Origin: Xaviernesmea oryzae
GTDB lineage: Bacteria > Pseudomonadota > Alphaproteobacteria > Rhizobiales > Rhizobiaceae
Assembly: GCF_900109605.1 (NCBI RefSeq)
Contig: NZ_FOAM01000005.1
Span: 248,001 to 312,000 of the forward strand
Direction of reading: 5' to 3'
Length of the DNA: 64,000 bases
The notes below the pieces were generated by a model that was not told the origin of the DNA, made no database searches, and saw only the letters and a list, made by a program, of their open reading frames with translations. Positions 53,302 through 61,619 of this stretch are shown here, in pieces. Both the position numbers and the translations under genes were made by a program. Position 1 is the stretch's first letter. The number at the start of each line of letters is the position of its first letter.

Positions 53302-54771
53302 ATGCGGGCCATTCTGGCGATCGACCAGGGCACCACCAATTCCAAGGCCATTCTGGTGGACGAGAGCGGGGCGCTGATTGCGCGCGGCGCATCGCCCGTC
53401 GGCATAGCCTATCCGCAACCGGGGTGGGTGGAACAGGACCCCAACCGCATCTGGGCTTCCGTCTGCGAGGCGATCGCCGCCTGCCTGGCCAGCGCGCCCG
53501 GCAGCGTCACCATCGAGGCGATCGGCATTTCCAACCAGCGCGAATCCGTGACCATGTGGGATGCCGTAACAGGCGATGCGCTCGGTCCGGTCTTAAGCTG
53601 GCAATGCCGCCGCACTGCGCCCGACTGCGAGAGGCTGTTGGCAGACGGCCATCAGGAACGGGTGCAGGCGATCACCGGCCTGCCGCTCGACCCGATGTTT
53701 CCCGGCCCGAAACTGCGCTGGCTGAGCGAGCGTGCGCCTGCCGGCGCCAAAGTGCGCCTGGGCACCATCGACAGCTGGCTCATCCATCGTCTCACAGGCG
53801 GACGTCGACATGTCTGCGATGCATCCAACGCGGCGCGTAGCCAGCTGCTCGATCTTGAAGGCCAGCAGTGGAGCCGGGATCTGGCCGCGCTTTTCGGCGT
53901 CGATCTGACACGGCTGCCCGAGGTTCTCGACAGCTCGGGCGATTTCGGCGTCACCCTTAGCGTGCCGGGCATTGCCGATGGGACGCCGATTCGCGCTGCG
54001 ATCGGCGACAGCCATGCCGCGCTCTTCGGCCATGGTGCCTTCCATCCCGGTGACGGCAAGGTCACCTTCGGCACCGGCTCCTCGGTGATGGCAACGCTCG
54101 ATGCCTATGTGCCCCCGCGCGATGGCATCACCACAACGGTCGCCTGGCGTCTCAAGGGCAAGCCGACCTTTGCCTTCGAGGGCAATATTCTCGTCTCCGC
54201 TGCCAGCCTGCCGTGGATGGCGGAGATCCTTGGCCTCGCCGATGTCGCAGCGCTGGTCGCCCTTGCCGAGACCGCCGAACCCGGCGGCCCTGGCTTTGTG
54301 CCGGCCTTTGTCGGCCTTGGCGCCCCCTACTGGGATTCGCAGGCGCGCGCGCTCTTCTCCCAGATCAATTTCTCTACCACGCGCGCGCAAATGGCCCGGT
54401 CCGTGACCGACAGTCTCGCCTTTCAGGTGCATGACGTCTTCAGCGCCATGCGCGGCCAGACGCGCACGGCGCTGGGCGCGCTCTTTGTCGATGGCGGGCC
54501 GAGCAAGAGCCGGTTTCTCATGCAGACCGTGGCCGACACGCTCGGCCATGCCGTTATCCAGTGCGAAGCGCCGGAGGCTTCGGCTCTGGGAGCGGCCTAT
54601 CTTGCCGGTCTTTCTCTTGGCCTCTGGCCGGATCTCGACGCCATTGCCCGGCTGCCGCGTGCGCACAGCGAAATCGCTCCCGCGCCTCAAAAGGACGACA
54701 GCCGTCTTCGAACCTGGGCGGATGCAATTCAACGCTCGACCTTCTGCCCGCCGATGGCTAAAGGGGAGTGA
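53302..54771 (+). CDS. FGGY-family kinase, glycerol-kinase-like
   Basis: 489-aa kinase resembling glycerol kinase: AIDQGTTNSKAILVD (residues 7-21), IGISNQRESVTMWD, LSWQCRRTA, IGDSHAALFGHGAF, FGTGSSVMATL and the C-terminal LFVDGGPSKSRFLMQ. The QCRRT segment differs from the QDRRT of true GlpK, hinting at another polyol or ketose. ATG 53302 follows GGAGTGAG; the open frame runs back into the repeat element. Context (split transketolase, SorC regulator, polyol SDRs) suggests a ketotetrose, apulose or similar substrate. Confidence 0.88.
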   Translation: MRAILAIDQGTTNSKAILVDESGALIARGASPVGIAYPQPGWVEQDPNRIWASVCEAIAACLASAPGSVTIEAIGISNQRESVTMWDAVTGDALGPVLSWQCRRTAPDCERLLADGHQERVQAITGLPLDPMFPGPKLRWLSERAPAGAKVRLGTIDSWLIHRLTGGRRHVCDASNAARSQLLDLEGQQWSRDLAALFGVDLTRLPEVLDSSGDFGVTLSVPGIADGTPIRAAIGDSHAALFGHGAFHPGDGKVTFGTGSSVMATLDAYVPPRDGITTTVAWRLKGKPTFAFEGNILVSAASLPWMAEILGLADVAALVALAETAEPGGPGFVPAFVGLGAPYWDSQARALFSQINFSTTRAQMARSVTDSLAFQVHDVFSAMRGQTRTALGALFVDGGPSKSRFLMQTVADTLGHAVIQCEAPEASALGAAYLAGLSLGLWPDLDAIARLPRAHSEIAPAPQKDDSRLRTWADAIQRSTFCPPMAKGE

Positions 54772-54810
54772 GAGCCGCTTTCACGAACCTCAGGTTTTGA
54801 AAAGCGGCTC
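54772..54810 (+). promoter_or_regulatory. hairpin/dyad between kinase and SorC-type gene
   Basis: Perfect 10-bp inverted repeat GAGCCGCTTT (54772-54781) and AAAGCGGCTC (54801-54810) beginning directly after the kinase stop. Inside it is the small palindrome AACCTCAGGTT. It could attenuate transcription into the regulator gene or bind a regulator; no T-run. Confidence 0.5.
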
Positions 54811-54830
54811 GTGAAGTCCCCGGAGCCGTC

Positions 54831-55781
54831 ATGGGTCGCATCAACGAACTTCGCCTGATTTCCCGCGTGGCGCAGATGTATCACGTCGAGCGCAAGCGGC
54901 AGGCGGAGATTGCCGAGCATCTGCGCCTGTCGCAGGCCACCGTTTCGCGCATGCTCAAACGCGCGGAAAGCGAAGGCATCGTGCGCACCAGCGTCATTCC
55001 GCCCGCCGGCACCTATAACGATCTGGAGCAGGCGCTGCGCGAACGCTACGGCCTGCCCGAAGCCGTGGTGGTGGACTGTTCGGAGGACCGCGACGGCGCG
55101 ATCATGGCGCGGATCGGCGAAAGCGCCGCCCATCTTCTGGAAATCACCCTGTCGCCGGGCGAAATCATCGGCGTGTCCAGCTGGAGCCAGACCATCTTCA
55201 AGATGGTGGAGAATATTCATCCGCAGAAGGGCGCGCGTGCCCGCTATGTCGTCCAGACCCTGGGCGGCATGGGCGATCCCTCGGTGCAGACGCATGCGAC
55301 CCAGCTCACCGCACGACTTGCCAAGCTCACCGGCGCCGAGCCGAAGCTCCTCTCCGTGCAGGGCGTTACCTCGTCGCGCGAGGCCAAGCTGTTGATGATG
55401 GCCGACCCGTTCGTGCGCGACACGCTGGATCTTTTCGGCGCGATCACGCTCGCCATCGTCGGCATCGGCGCGGTGGAGCCCTCCGAGCTTCTGGCTCGCT
55501 CCGGCAATATCTTTTCGGCACGAGAGCTGGCTGATCTCGCCGAGGCCGGCGCCGTTGGCGATATCTCGCTGCGATTCTTCGACAAGGATGGAAAGCTCGT
55601 CAAAACCCCGCTCGACGAGCGCGTCATCGGCATGTCGCTCGAAGACCTCGCCAAGGTCGATCGCGTCATCGCGCTGGCAGGCGGCAAGGCCAAGACCGAC
55701 GCGATCGCCGGCGCGCTTCGCCTCGGCGTCATCGACATGCTGGTGACGGACCGCTTTACCGCCGAAAGGCTGACGGCCTGA
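54831..55781 (+). CDS. SorC/DeoR-type sugar-responsive transcriptional regulator
   Basis: 316-aa regulator of the SorC family. HTH at about residues 18-50 (RKRQAEIAEHLRLSQATVSRMLKRA), then the sugar-isomerase-like sensor domain with VVVDCSEDRDG, IIGVSSWSQTIFKMV, VVQTLGGMGDPS, AIVGIGAVEPS and the closing VIALAGGKAKTDAIAGAL. Such proteins bind phosphorylated sugars; EryD of the erythritol operon is a relative. It is the last gene of the plus operon and probably controls both divergent operons at 50887-51066. Confidence 0.9.
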   Translation: MGRINELRLISRVAQMYHVERKRQAEIAEHLRLSQATVSRMLKRAESEGIVRTSVIPPAGTYNDLEQALRERYGLPEAVVVDCSEDRDGAIMARIGESAAHLLEITLSPGEIIGVSSWSQTIFKMVENIHPQKGARARYVVQTLGGMGDPSVQTHATQLTARLAKLTGAEPKLLSVQGVTSSREAKLLMMADPFVRDTLDLFGAITLAIVGIGAVEPSELLARSGNIFSARELADLAEAGAVGDISLRFFDKDGKLVKTPLDERVIGMSLEDLAKVDRVIALAGGKAKTDAIAGALRLGVIDMLVTDRFTAERLTA

Positions 55782-55923
55782 CGGCAAAGCAAATGTGGAC
55801 AAGATTGCCTGGACCGCGCTGCCGGGAACCCGGGCTAACAGTTCCACCTGCGTTTCGCAGACATCCGATGCGAAAACGACGAAGTGACAGCGTCGAGCCG
55901 ATCCCGATGTATGGATCGACGCA

Positions 55924-56856
55924 TTATGCGGTGCGTGTCGCCTCGACGTCGCGCACGGCGAGATCGGCAAGCGCCAGTGCGGCCTCGCGCGTAGCAGCGG
56001 CGGCGATGAAACGGCCATTGTGGCAGAAGCTCGCGCCCTTGACGCCGCTGGCCGCCTCGAGATCGGCGCCGGTCAAGCCAGCCCAGGCGGCGGGAAGATC
56101 GGCCCGCAGCTCGAAGCCTTCCTCAGACCTGCGGATGCCGGTCAGGCACCAATCACTGTCGCGCGGATGAACGACGAAGAGCAGGTGGTCGGCCCCGGCC
56201 TTGACCACCGCCGAGCGGAACGGCATGCCCATCGGCAATTCCAGGATGTGTCCCGGTCCGGCGGTCTCGATCGCTCTCAGCACCACGGCCTCGGCGCGCA
56301 GCTTCGCGTGGATTCCCCCGATCTTGGCCTCGACGAAGCTACGGGCAATACCGACAGCGCCGTGAAAGGCCCGGTCGGTCGCCGTCGGATCCGGATCGTC
56401 GAAGGGCGGCTTGAGCGTTTCGAGAAGCGAGGACAGTGTCAGGCCCGCCAATGGCCCGGCGCTTTCCGGGTTCAGAGCGCCATTGTCCGCGAGATCGATC
56501 GGCAGGACGAAGCTGGTATCGAACGCTTCATGCACCGTCTCGATCCAACCGGTCGGAACGGCCTGGGCCGCGAGATAATCACGACCGAAATGTTTCCAGA
56601 TCAGGCCGAAGGAGCTGAAAGGCTGTCCATCCGGGCGCATCGGCGCGCCACGCTGGTGGTGATCGAAGATGCCGAGCTGTGCATCATAGGCGCCGCCGAC
56701 ATCATAGACGATCCGGTCCTCGCCGGCCGTGATCCACTCGCGCGCGCGGCTGCGCACGAGCTGGGCATCGGGAAAAAGCCGCGTGAGAACGACGCTGGAC
56801 AGCACCTCGTCCGCGTGAAAGCCGCCGGAATGCGTAACAAGAAAATTCGGAGCCAT
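55924..56856 (-). CDS. MYG1-family metal-dependent phosphohydrolase/exonuclease
   Basis: 310-aa member of the MYG1 (UPF0160) family, DHH-like nucleases known in eukaryotes as a 3'-5' RNA exonuclease. Metal-site pattern: THSGGFHADEVLSS near the N terminus, VYDVGG, FDHHQRG and VLPIDLADNGA. The conserved end motif ASFCHNGRFIAAA is present. ATG 56856 begins MAPNFLVTHSGG as in other bacterial members; the frame is open for another 53 residues upstream without family support. Monocistronic, convergent with the SorC-type gene. Housekeeping role in bacteria unknown. Confidence 0.87.
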   Translation of the reverse strand: MAPNFLVTHSGGFHADEVLSSVVLTRLFPDAQLVRSRAREWITAGEDRIVYDVGGAYDAQLGIFDHHQRGAPMRPDGQPFSSFGLIWKHFGRDYLAAQAVPTGWIETVHEAFDTSFVLPIDLADNGALNPESAGPLAGLTLSSLLETLKPPFDDPDPTATDRAFHGAVGIARSFVEAKIGGIHAKLRAEAVVLRAIETAGPGHILELPMGMPFRSAVVKAGADHLLFVVHPRDSDWCLTGIRRSEEGFELRADLPAAWAGLTGADLEAASGVKGASFCHNGRFIAAAATREAALALADLAVRDVEATRTA

Positions 56857-57204
56857 GCCGGCGCGACCCATCGTTTCGTGAGGATGGAACGGCACATACT
56901 CGCTTGCAGCAGGCAGAACAACCCACTCGGCCAGCGGATCGCTTCCAGACAACAGATCTTGCCACAAACCGCACAGCTCGAAGCGCGGAGGGCCGCCAAC
57001 AAGATCGGCATCCAAAGCAGACCCTGGGCCAAGTCTTCGACACAGAGGAGCTTGCCGCCGGCAGGAACGCCGACCAAAAACCGGCGACAGCCAGGAAAAA
57101 ACGGGCAGGCTTCAGCCCAGATGTCTCTTAAGCCTCGCCTTTCCTGACGAACAGAATCGCGACAGAGCCTGCATCGATCCTGTCACAAGAAAGTCCGCAA
57201 GTGC

Positions 57205-57924
57205 TTACGCGTCCTGTTCATCTTCCGTCGAAGCAGGCGTTGCAACGGCGTTGTCGGCGCCGGACCGAGGTGCGTCATCCGTAACCTTCGCCGAACGCTT
57301 TCGTGGCTTGGCAGTCTTGGCGGAGGGGGCAGAGGTGGGGCGCGCCTTCGCGGCGGTCTTGCGGCCCTTGGCGGGCGCCTTCTTGGCGGGAGCATCGGCC
57401 GCCTCGCTTACCGTCTCAGCGGGGGCAGCATCAGCAACGGTCTCGCTTTCGGCGGAGGCTGGCGCGGCGGCGCGGCGGCCGAGACCGATACGCTTGGCAG
57501 CAGCGCGGCGTAGCTCGGAATAGGACGGGGCGACCAGAGGATAGTCGGCCGGCAGATCGTAACGTTCGCGATATTGCATGGGTGACAGGCCATGGCGCGC
57601 CAGATGCTGCTTCAGCGCGCGGTAGGGCTTACCATCGATCATGCTGATGATGACGTCGGCAGATGCCAGGCTCTCTTCGACGGAGACGGCCGGCTTGTAG
57701 GTCTGAGCTTCCTCCACGGGCGCGACAGGGGTCTCCTGCGCCTGGGGCTCTTCGGCGTCAGAGCCCTGCGCAGGCACAGCGGTCGGTGCATCGCCCGTCA
57801 AAGCCGCGCGGGTGGCACGCACGAGCGTGGGAAGATCCTGACTGGCGACGGGGTTGTTGACCAGATAGGCGCTCAGCAACTGTACTGTCAGATGGGCATA
57901 GTCAGGTTGCTCAGCGAGGGCCAT
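57205..57924 (-). CDS. MucR/Ros-family DNA-binding protein without the zinc cysteine, with histone-H1-like tail
   Basis: 239-aa protein. N-terminal oligomerisation part (about 1-45: VQLLSAYLVNNPV), a Pro/Glu-rich linker, a Ros/MucR domain at about 80-148 (SVEESLASADVIISMIDG, RALKQHLARHGLSP, YRERYDLPADYPLVAP, then RIGLGRR), and a long Ala/Lys/Pro-rich tail (about 150-239, with APAKKAPAKGRK). Canonical MucR is about 140 aa. The zinc-ligand Cys is Ser94, whereas Asp97, His107 and His111 remain, as in zinc-independent homologues from Mesorhizobium. Likely an AT-rich-DNA silencer or nucleoid protein. ATG 57924 is chosen by family alignment. Confidence 0.85.
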   Translation of the reverse strand: MALAEQPDYAHLTVQLLSAYLVNNPVASQDLPTLVRATRAALTGDAPTAVPAQGSDAEEPQAQETPVAPVEEAQTYKPAVSVEESLASADVIISMIDGKPYRALKQHLARHGLSPMQYRERYDLPADYPLVAPSYSELRRAAAKRIGLGRRAAAPASAESETVADAAPAETVSEAADAPAKKAPAKGRKTAAKARPTSAPSAKTAKPRKRSAKVTDDAPRSGADNAVATPASTEDEQDA

Positions 57925-58165
57925 ATCAAATCCTTGGCGTTGTGACGGGATAACATGCTCTATTGGAAGACTCAGCAATGTACGTCGCGGCAAACAAAGT
58001 CAAGCCGATTGCCGGGATGAAATGCTTTGGCGAAAACATCTTCAACATATCGAGTTTACTTGGCGATCATCAATACATCCTTGGGTTGGCGCTCGCAAGA
58101 TTTACGCTCAACATGGTGTACAATTTGAAGAGGTAGCTTTCTGGAAATATCCCGCTGCGGAGGTC
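57925..58165. other. intergenic leader of the MucR-like gene
   Basis: 241 nt between the LysR-type stop and the MucR-like start. It is AT-richer than the flanks (for example around 58035-58080), which would suit autoregulation by an AT-preferring MucR-type protein. No gene or clear hairpin seen. Confidence 0.35.
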
Positions 58166-59056
58166 TCAGATCTCCGGGAAGTTCCTGGCCAAATGATCGA
58201 TCAAAGCGCGGACAGCCGGCGGAAGGCCGCGCCGCGTGGTGAACACGAGATGGACGATGCCATCGGGACTGCGCCAGTCCGGAAGAACATGCACGAGCCG
58301 CCCCGCCTCGATCTGCGCACGGCAGGCATGATCGGGCAGGAAGGCAACGCCCAGCCCTTCAGCCGCTGCCTCGCAGAGGAGCGTGAAGTCCGCACAAGCC
58401 ATGCGTGGCTCATGGCGCAGGACATGGCGCGTGCCGTCGTCGCGCTCCAATGTCCATTCCGCATCGACGGGCCTGTCATTGACATCCAGCGTGGGGAAAC
58501 AGCCGAGCGCGTCGATATCCGTGCCAAGTGCGCGCGCCATGCTCGGACTAGCGACCAGGATCCAGCGTGATCGGCCAAGCGAGCGCATGGTCAGCGAGGC
58601 ATCGCTGGTCAGCGCGCGGCGCACCCTGAGCGCGATATCGACGCGCTCCTCGATCAGATCCACGGCGCGATCGGTAATGACGAGCTGAAACTGCACACGG
58701 GGATAGCGCAACAGGAAGCGGCGCAGCAGCGCTGAAACGAGAGGCGACAGTCCCTTCGGACAGCTCATGCGGATGCGCCCATGCGGCTCCGCCTGCGCTT
58801 CGGCCACCAGCGCCTCCGCTCTCTCGGCTTCCATCATCATCGCCCGGCAGCGTTCGTAAAAGCTCTGCCCGACCTCGGTGATGCGAAAGCGGCGGCTGGA
58901 TCGCTCGATCAGGCGCACACCAAGTCTCGTCTCCAGCGCGGCGATGCGGCGGCTGAGCTTGGACTTGGGTTCGCCAAGCGCCCGCCCCGCCGCGGTAAAA
59001 CCGCCGTGGGTGACGACCTCGGCGAAATAGACATAATCATTCAGATCGGCGCGCAT
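58166..59056 (-). CDS. LysR-family transcriptional regulator
   Basis: 296-aa regulator: N-terminal HTH (LNDYVYFAEVVTHGGFTAAGRALGEPKSKLSRRIAALE, DNA about 58942-59050), then a LysR substrate-binding domain with LIERSSRRFRITEVGQSFYERC and IRMSCPKGLSPLVSAL. The style is that of the CrgA/AaeR-like subgroup. AGGAGG lies 7 nt before ATG 59056; an adjacent ATG at 59059 is also possible. Divergent from the SDR at 59170 with 113 nt between them, so it probably regulates that gene. Confidence 0.92.
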   Translation of the reverse strand: MRADLNDYVYFAEVVTHGGFTAAGRALGEPKSKLSRRIAALETRLGVRLIERSSRRFRITEVGQSFYERCRAMMMEAERAEALVAEAQAEPHGRIRMSCPKGLSPLVSALLRRFLLRYPRVQFQLVITDRAVDLIEERVDIALRVRRALTSDASLTMRSLGRSRWILVASPSMARALGTDIDALGCFPTLDVNDRPVDAEWTLERDDGTRHVLRHEPRMACADFTLLCEAAAEGLGVAFLPDHACRAQIEAGRLVHVLPDWRSPDGIVHLVFTTRRGLPPAVRALIDHLARNFPEI

Positions 59057-59169
59057 CATCGTTCCTCCTGTGGAACGCTATGTGCCATGTTTGCCGGCTT
59101 TCAGCATCATCGTTCCAGGCGCATTTCTGTGTTGCGGCACGACAGCTGTGCAACACAAGAGAAACGACA

Positions 59170-59925
59170 ATGACAAACAGGTTTGAAAACAAGGTCGTAG
59201 TGGTCACGGGCGCAACCAGCGGCATCGGGCTTGCCACGGCCAAGGCGTTCGCAGCAGAAGGTGCGTCGGTTTTCATCACCGGGCGCCGGCAGGCGGCGCT
59301 GGAAGCGGCAGTCGCGGCGATCGGCGGCCGGATCACCGGCGTGCGCGGCGACATGGCGAAACTCGAGGATATCGATCGGCTCTATGATGCCGTCCAGCAG
59401 GAGCATGGCCAGATCGACGCCGTCTTCGCCAATGCCGGCGGCGGTGAATTCGCACCATTCGGCGCCATCAGCGAAGAGCATTTTTACGCGACCTTCGACA
59501 CCAATGTGAAGGGCGTATTGTTTACCGCGCAGAAGGCGCTGCCGCTTCTCAAGGATGGCGGCGCGATCGTGCTCACCGGCTCCACGGCAGGCACCGAGGG
59601 AACGCCGGCCTTCAGCGTCTATTCGGCCACGAAAGCGGCGGTGCGCAGCTTCGCGCGCAACTGGATCCTCGATCTGAAGGAGCGGCGCATTCGCGTCAAT
59701 GTCGTCAGTCCCGGCGCAACCCGAACGCCGGGCCTTGTCGGTCTTGCCGGCGAGGATGCGGGTGAGCAGCAAGGTCTTCTCGACTTTCTCGCCTCGCGCA
59801 TTCCGCTCGGCCGCGTCGGAGAAGCCGAGGAGATCGCCAAGGCGGTGCTGTTCCTCGCATCTGAGGATGCAAGCTTCATCAACGGCATCGAACTCTTCGT
59901 GGATGGCGGCCAGGCCCAGGTGTAA
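59170..59925 (+). CDS. short-chain dehydrogenase
   Basis: 251-aa classical SDR: TGATSGIG (residues 13-20), FANAGGGEF, catalytic Ser-Tyr-Lys with STAGT and YSATK, PGATRTPG, C terminus FVDGGQAQV. ITGRR after beta-2 suggests NADP(H). Pairing with a divergent LysR regulator is the common arrangement of stress- or xenobiotic-inducible reductases. ATG 59170 is chosen; the frame extends 30 residues upstream without homology. Substrate unknown. Confidence 0.88.
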   Translation: MTNRFENKVVVVTGATSGIGLATAKAFAAEGASVFITGRRQAALEAAVAAIGGRITGVRGDMAKLEDIDRLYDAVQQEHGQIDAVFANAGGGEFAPFGAISEEHFYATFDTNVKGVLFTAQKALPLLKDGGAIVLTGSTAGTEGTPAFSVYSATKAAVRSFARNWILDLKERRIRVNVVSPGATRTPGLVGLAGEDAGEQQGLLDFLASRIPLGRVGEAEEIAKAVLFLASEDASFINGIELFVDGGQAQV

Positions 59926-59960
59926 GCGCCGCGCGCCTGCTCATGTCGACGCGCGCCATC

Positions 59961-59992
59961 CTCGCGCAAACCCGCGCCGCGCTGTGCGCGAG
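59961..59992. terminator. hairpin between convergent SDR and GMC genes
   Basis: Perfect 8-bp stem CTCGCGCA (59961-59968) and TGCGCGAG (59985-59992), loop 16 nt, between convergent stops. No T-run; candidate bidirectional terminator. Confidence 0.4.
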
Positions 59993-59997
59993 GCGTC

Positions 59998-61617
59998 TCA
60001 GCTCTCCGCAAGGATGATCGCCGCGCCCTTTTCCGCCACCATCATCGTCGGCGCATTGATGTTGCCGGCGGTGATATTGGGGAAGATCGACGCATCGACG
60101 ATGCGCAGGCCGGCAAGTCCGTGCACCCTCAGCTTGGCATCGACCACGGCACAGCGGGCGTCCGGACCCATCGCGGCCGAGCCGCAGAGATGGTAGATCG
60201 AGCCGGCCGATTGGCGAAAATAGGCCAGCAACGCCTCATCGCTGCGCGCCTCGGCCGAAGGCGGCATTTCGGCTTCGGTGATGGCGCGCAGTGCCGGCGC
60301 TTCCATGATCTGGCGCACCAGCCGGCTGCCGGCCACCACCTCCTCTTCGTCCCGCACCGTTGTGAGATAGTTGGGCTGGATCGCGGGCGCATCGGCTGGA
60401 TCGGGCGAGCGGATGGTCACGCTGCCACGGCTCGTCGGCCGGCAGGCATTGAAAGCCAGCAGAAAGCCGGAATAGGGCTCCGGCTTCAGCCCGGCCTTTG
60501 GGTCGGCAGGGATACGGTAGGACAGCGGATTGAAGTAGAGCTGGATATTCGGCCGGTCCGCTCCGGGGCCGGCGCGCAAGAAGGCACCAGCTTGGTTGAC
60601 GCTGAGCGCCAATGGCCCCTTGCGCGTGAGCAGATAGCGCAGCGCGTGGCGCGCCTGGCCGAAGAGGGAGCCGAGCTCGTCATTCAGCGTCGGGACGGTG
60701 GAGCGATAGTAAAAGCTCGTGCAGAGATGATCCTGCAGGTGTTGTCCGACAGCCGGCAGATGATGCAGCACGGGAAGGCCCAGCGCTTGCAGCAGCGCGC
60801 CATCACCTAAGCCGGAGAGCTGGAGAAGCTTCGGCGTATCGATCGCGCCGGCGGACAGGATCACCTCACATCGCGCATCATAAGTGGCCATGCCTGCCGG
60901 CCCCATCACCTCGATGCCCGTCGCCCGGGCTTCCGCCGAAACAAGGATCCGGCGAACCTGCGTGTTGCGCAGGAGGGTAAGGTTCGCGCGCTTCAGGGCC
61001 GGACGCAGATAGGCCATGGAGGACGAACAGCGCATGCCGTTGCGCGTGTTGATGTCATAAATGCCGGCGCCTTCGATGCTGTCCCCGTTGAAATCGGGGT
61101 TCAGCGGCCACTGCAGCTGCGCGCAGGCATCAAGAAAACGATCGGTGATCGGATGGGCCTGGCCGCGCATGGGCGTGACGTGGATAGGACCGTCCCCGCC
61201 GTGCCAGGGGCTGTCGCCGGCGGCATGGGTTTCCAGCTTACGGAAATGGGGCAACACATCCTCATAGCCCCAGCCCACATTGCCGGCCGCCTTCCAGTCC
61301 TCGAAGTCGTCCTTTGCGCCGCGCACGAAGATCATGGCGTTGATCGAGCCTGAGCCGCCCTGCACCCGCCCGCGTGGCGCGTAGATCCGGCGACTGTTCA
61401 AAGCCGGTTCGGGCTCGCTCCAATACATCCAGTTGACCCGGGGGTCATAATAGGACCGCGCATAGCCGATTGGGATGCGGAACCAGGGCGAGCTGTCGCG
61501 CCCACCCGCTTCCACCAGCAAAACCCGGTGCCGGCCGCTCTCGCTCAGGCGGGCGGCGAGGATACAGCCGGCCGATCCGGCGCCGACGATGATGTAATCA
61601 TAGGCCGCGCGCGCCAT
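59998..61617 (-). CDS. GMC-family FAD oxidoreductase (choline-dehydrogenase-like)
   Basis: 539-aa FAD-dependent alcohol/polyol oxidoreductase. FAD motif IIVGAGSAGCILAARL (residues 9-24), GMC signature 1 PRGRVQGGSGSINAMIFVRG and signature 2 GAIDTPKLLQLSG, with the catalytic His in IYHLCGSAAMG and the closing NITAGNINAPTMMVAEKGA. ATG 61617 lies 2 nt after the upstream gene's stop, so the pair is one transcription unit; the frame is open well into that gene. With the enolase-superfamily partner, oxidation of a sugar alcohol or aldonate-type compound is inferred. Confidence 0.92.
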   Translation of the reverse strand: MARAAYDYIIVGAGSAGCILAARLSESGRHRVLLVEAGGRDSSPWFRIPIGYARSYYDPRVNWMYWSEPEPALNSRRIYAPRGRVQGGSGSINAMIFVRGAKDDFEDWKAAGNVGWGYEDVLPHFRKLETHAAGDSPWHGGDGPIHVTPMRGQAHPITDRFLDACAQLQWPLNPDFNGDSIEGAGIYDINTRNGMRCSSSMAYLRPALKRANLTLLRNTQVRRILVSAEARATGIEVMGPAGMATYDARCEVILSAGAIDTPKLLQLSGLGDGALLQALGLPVLHHLPAVGQHLQDHLCTSFYYRSTVPTLNDELGSLFGQARHALRYLLTRKGPLALSVNQAGAFLRAGPGADRPNIQLYFNPLSYRIPADPKAGLKPEPYSGFLLAFNACRPTSRGSVTIRSPDPADAPAIQPNYLTTVRDEEEVVAGSRLVRQIMEAPALRAITEAEMPPSAEARSDEALLAYFRQSAGSIYHLCGSAAMGPDARCAVVDAKLRVHGLAGLRIVDASIFPNITAGNINAPTMMVAEKGAAIILAES

Positions 61618-61619
61618 GG

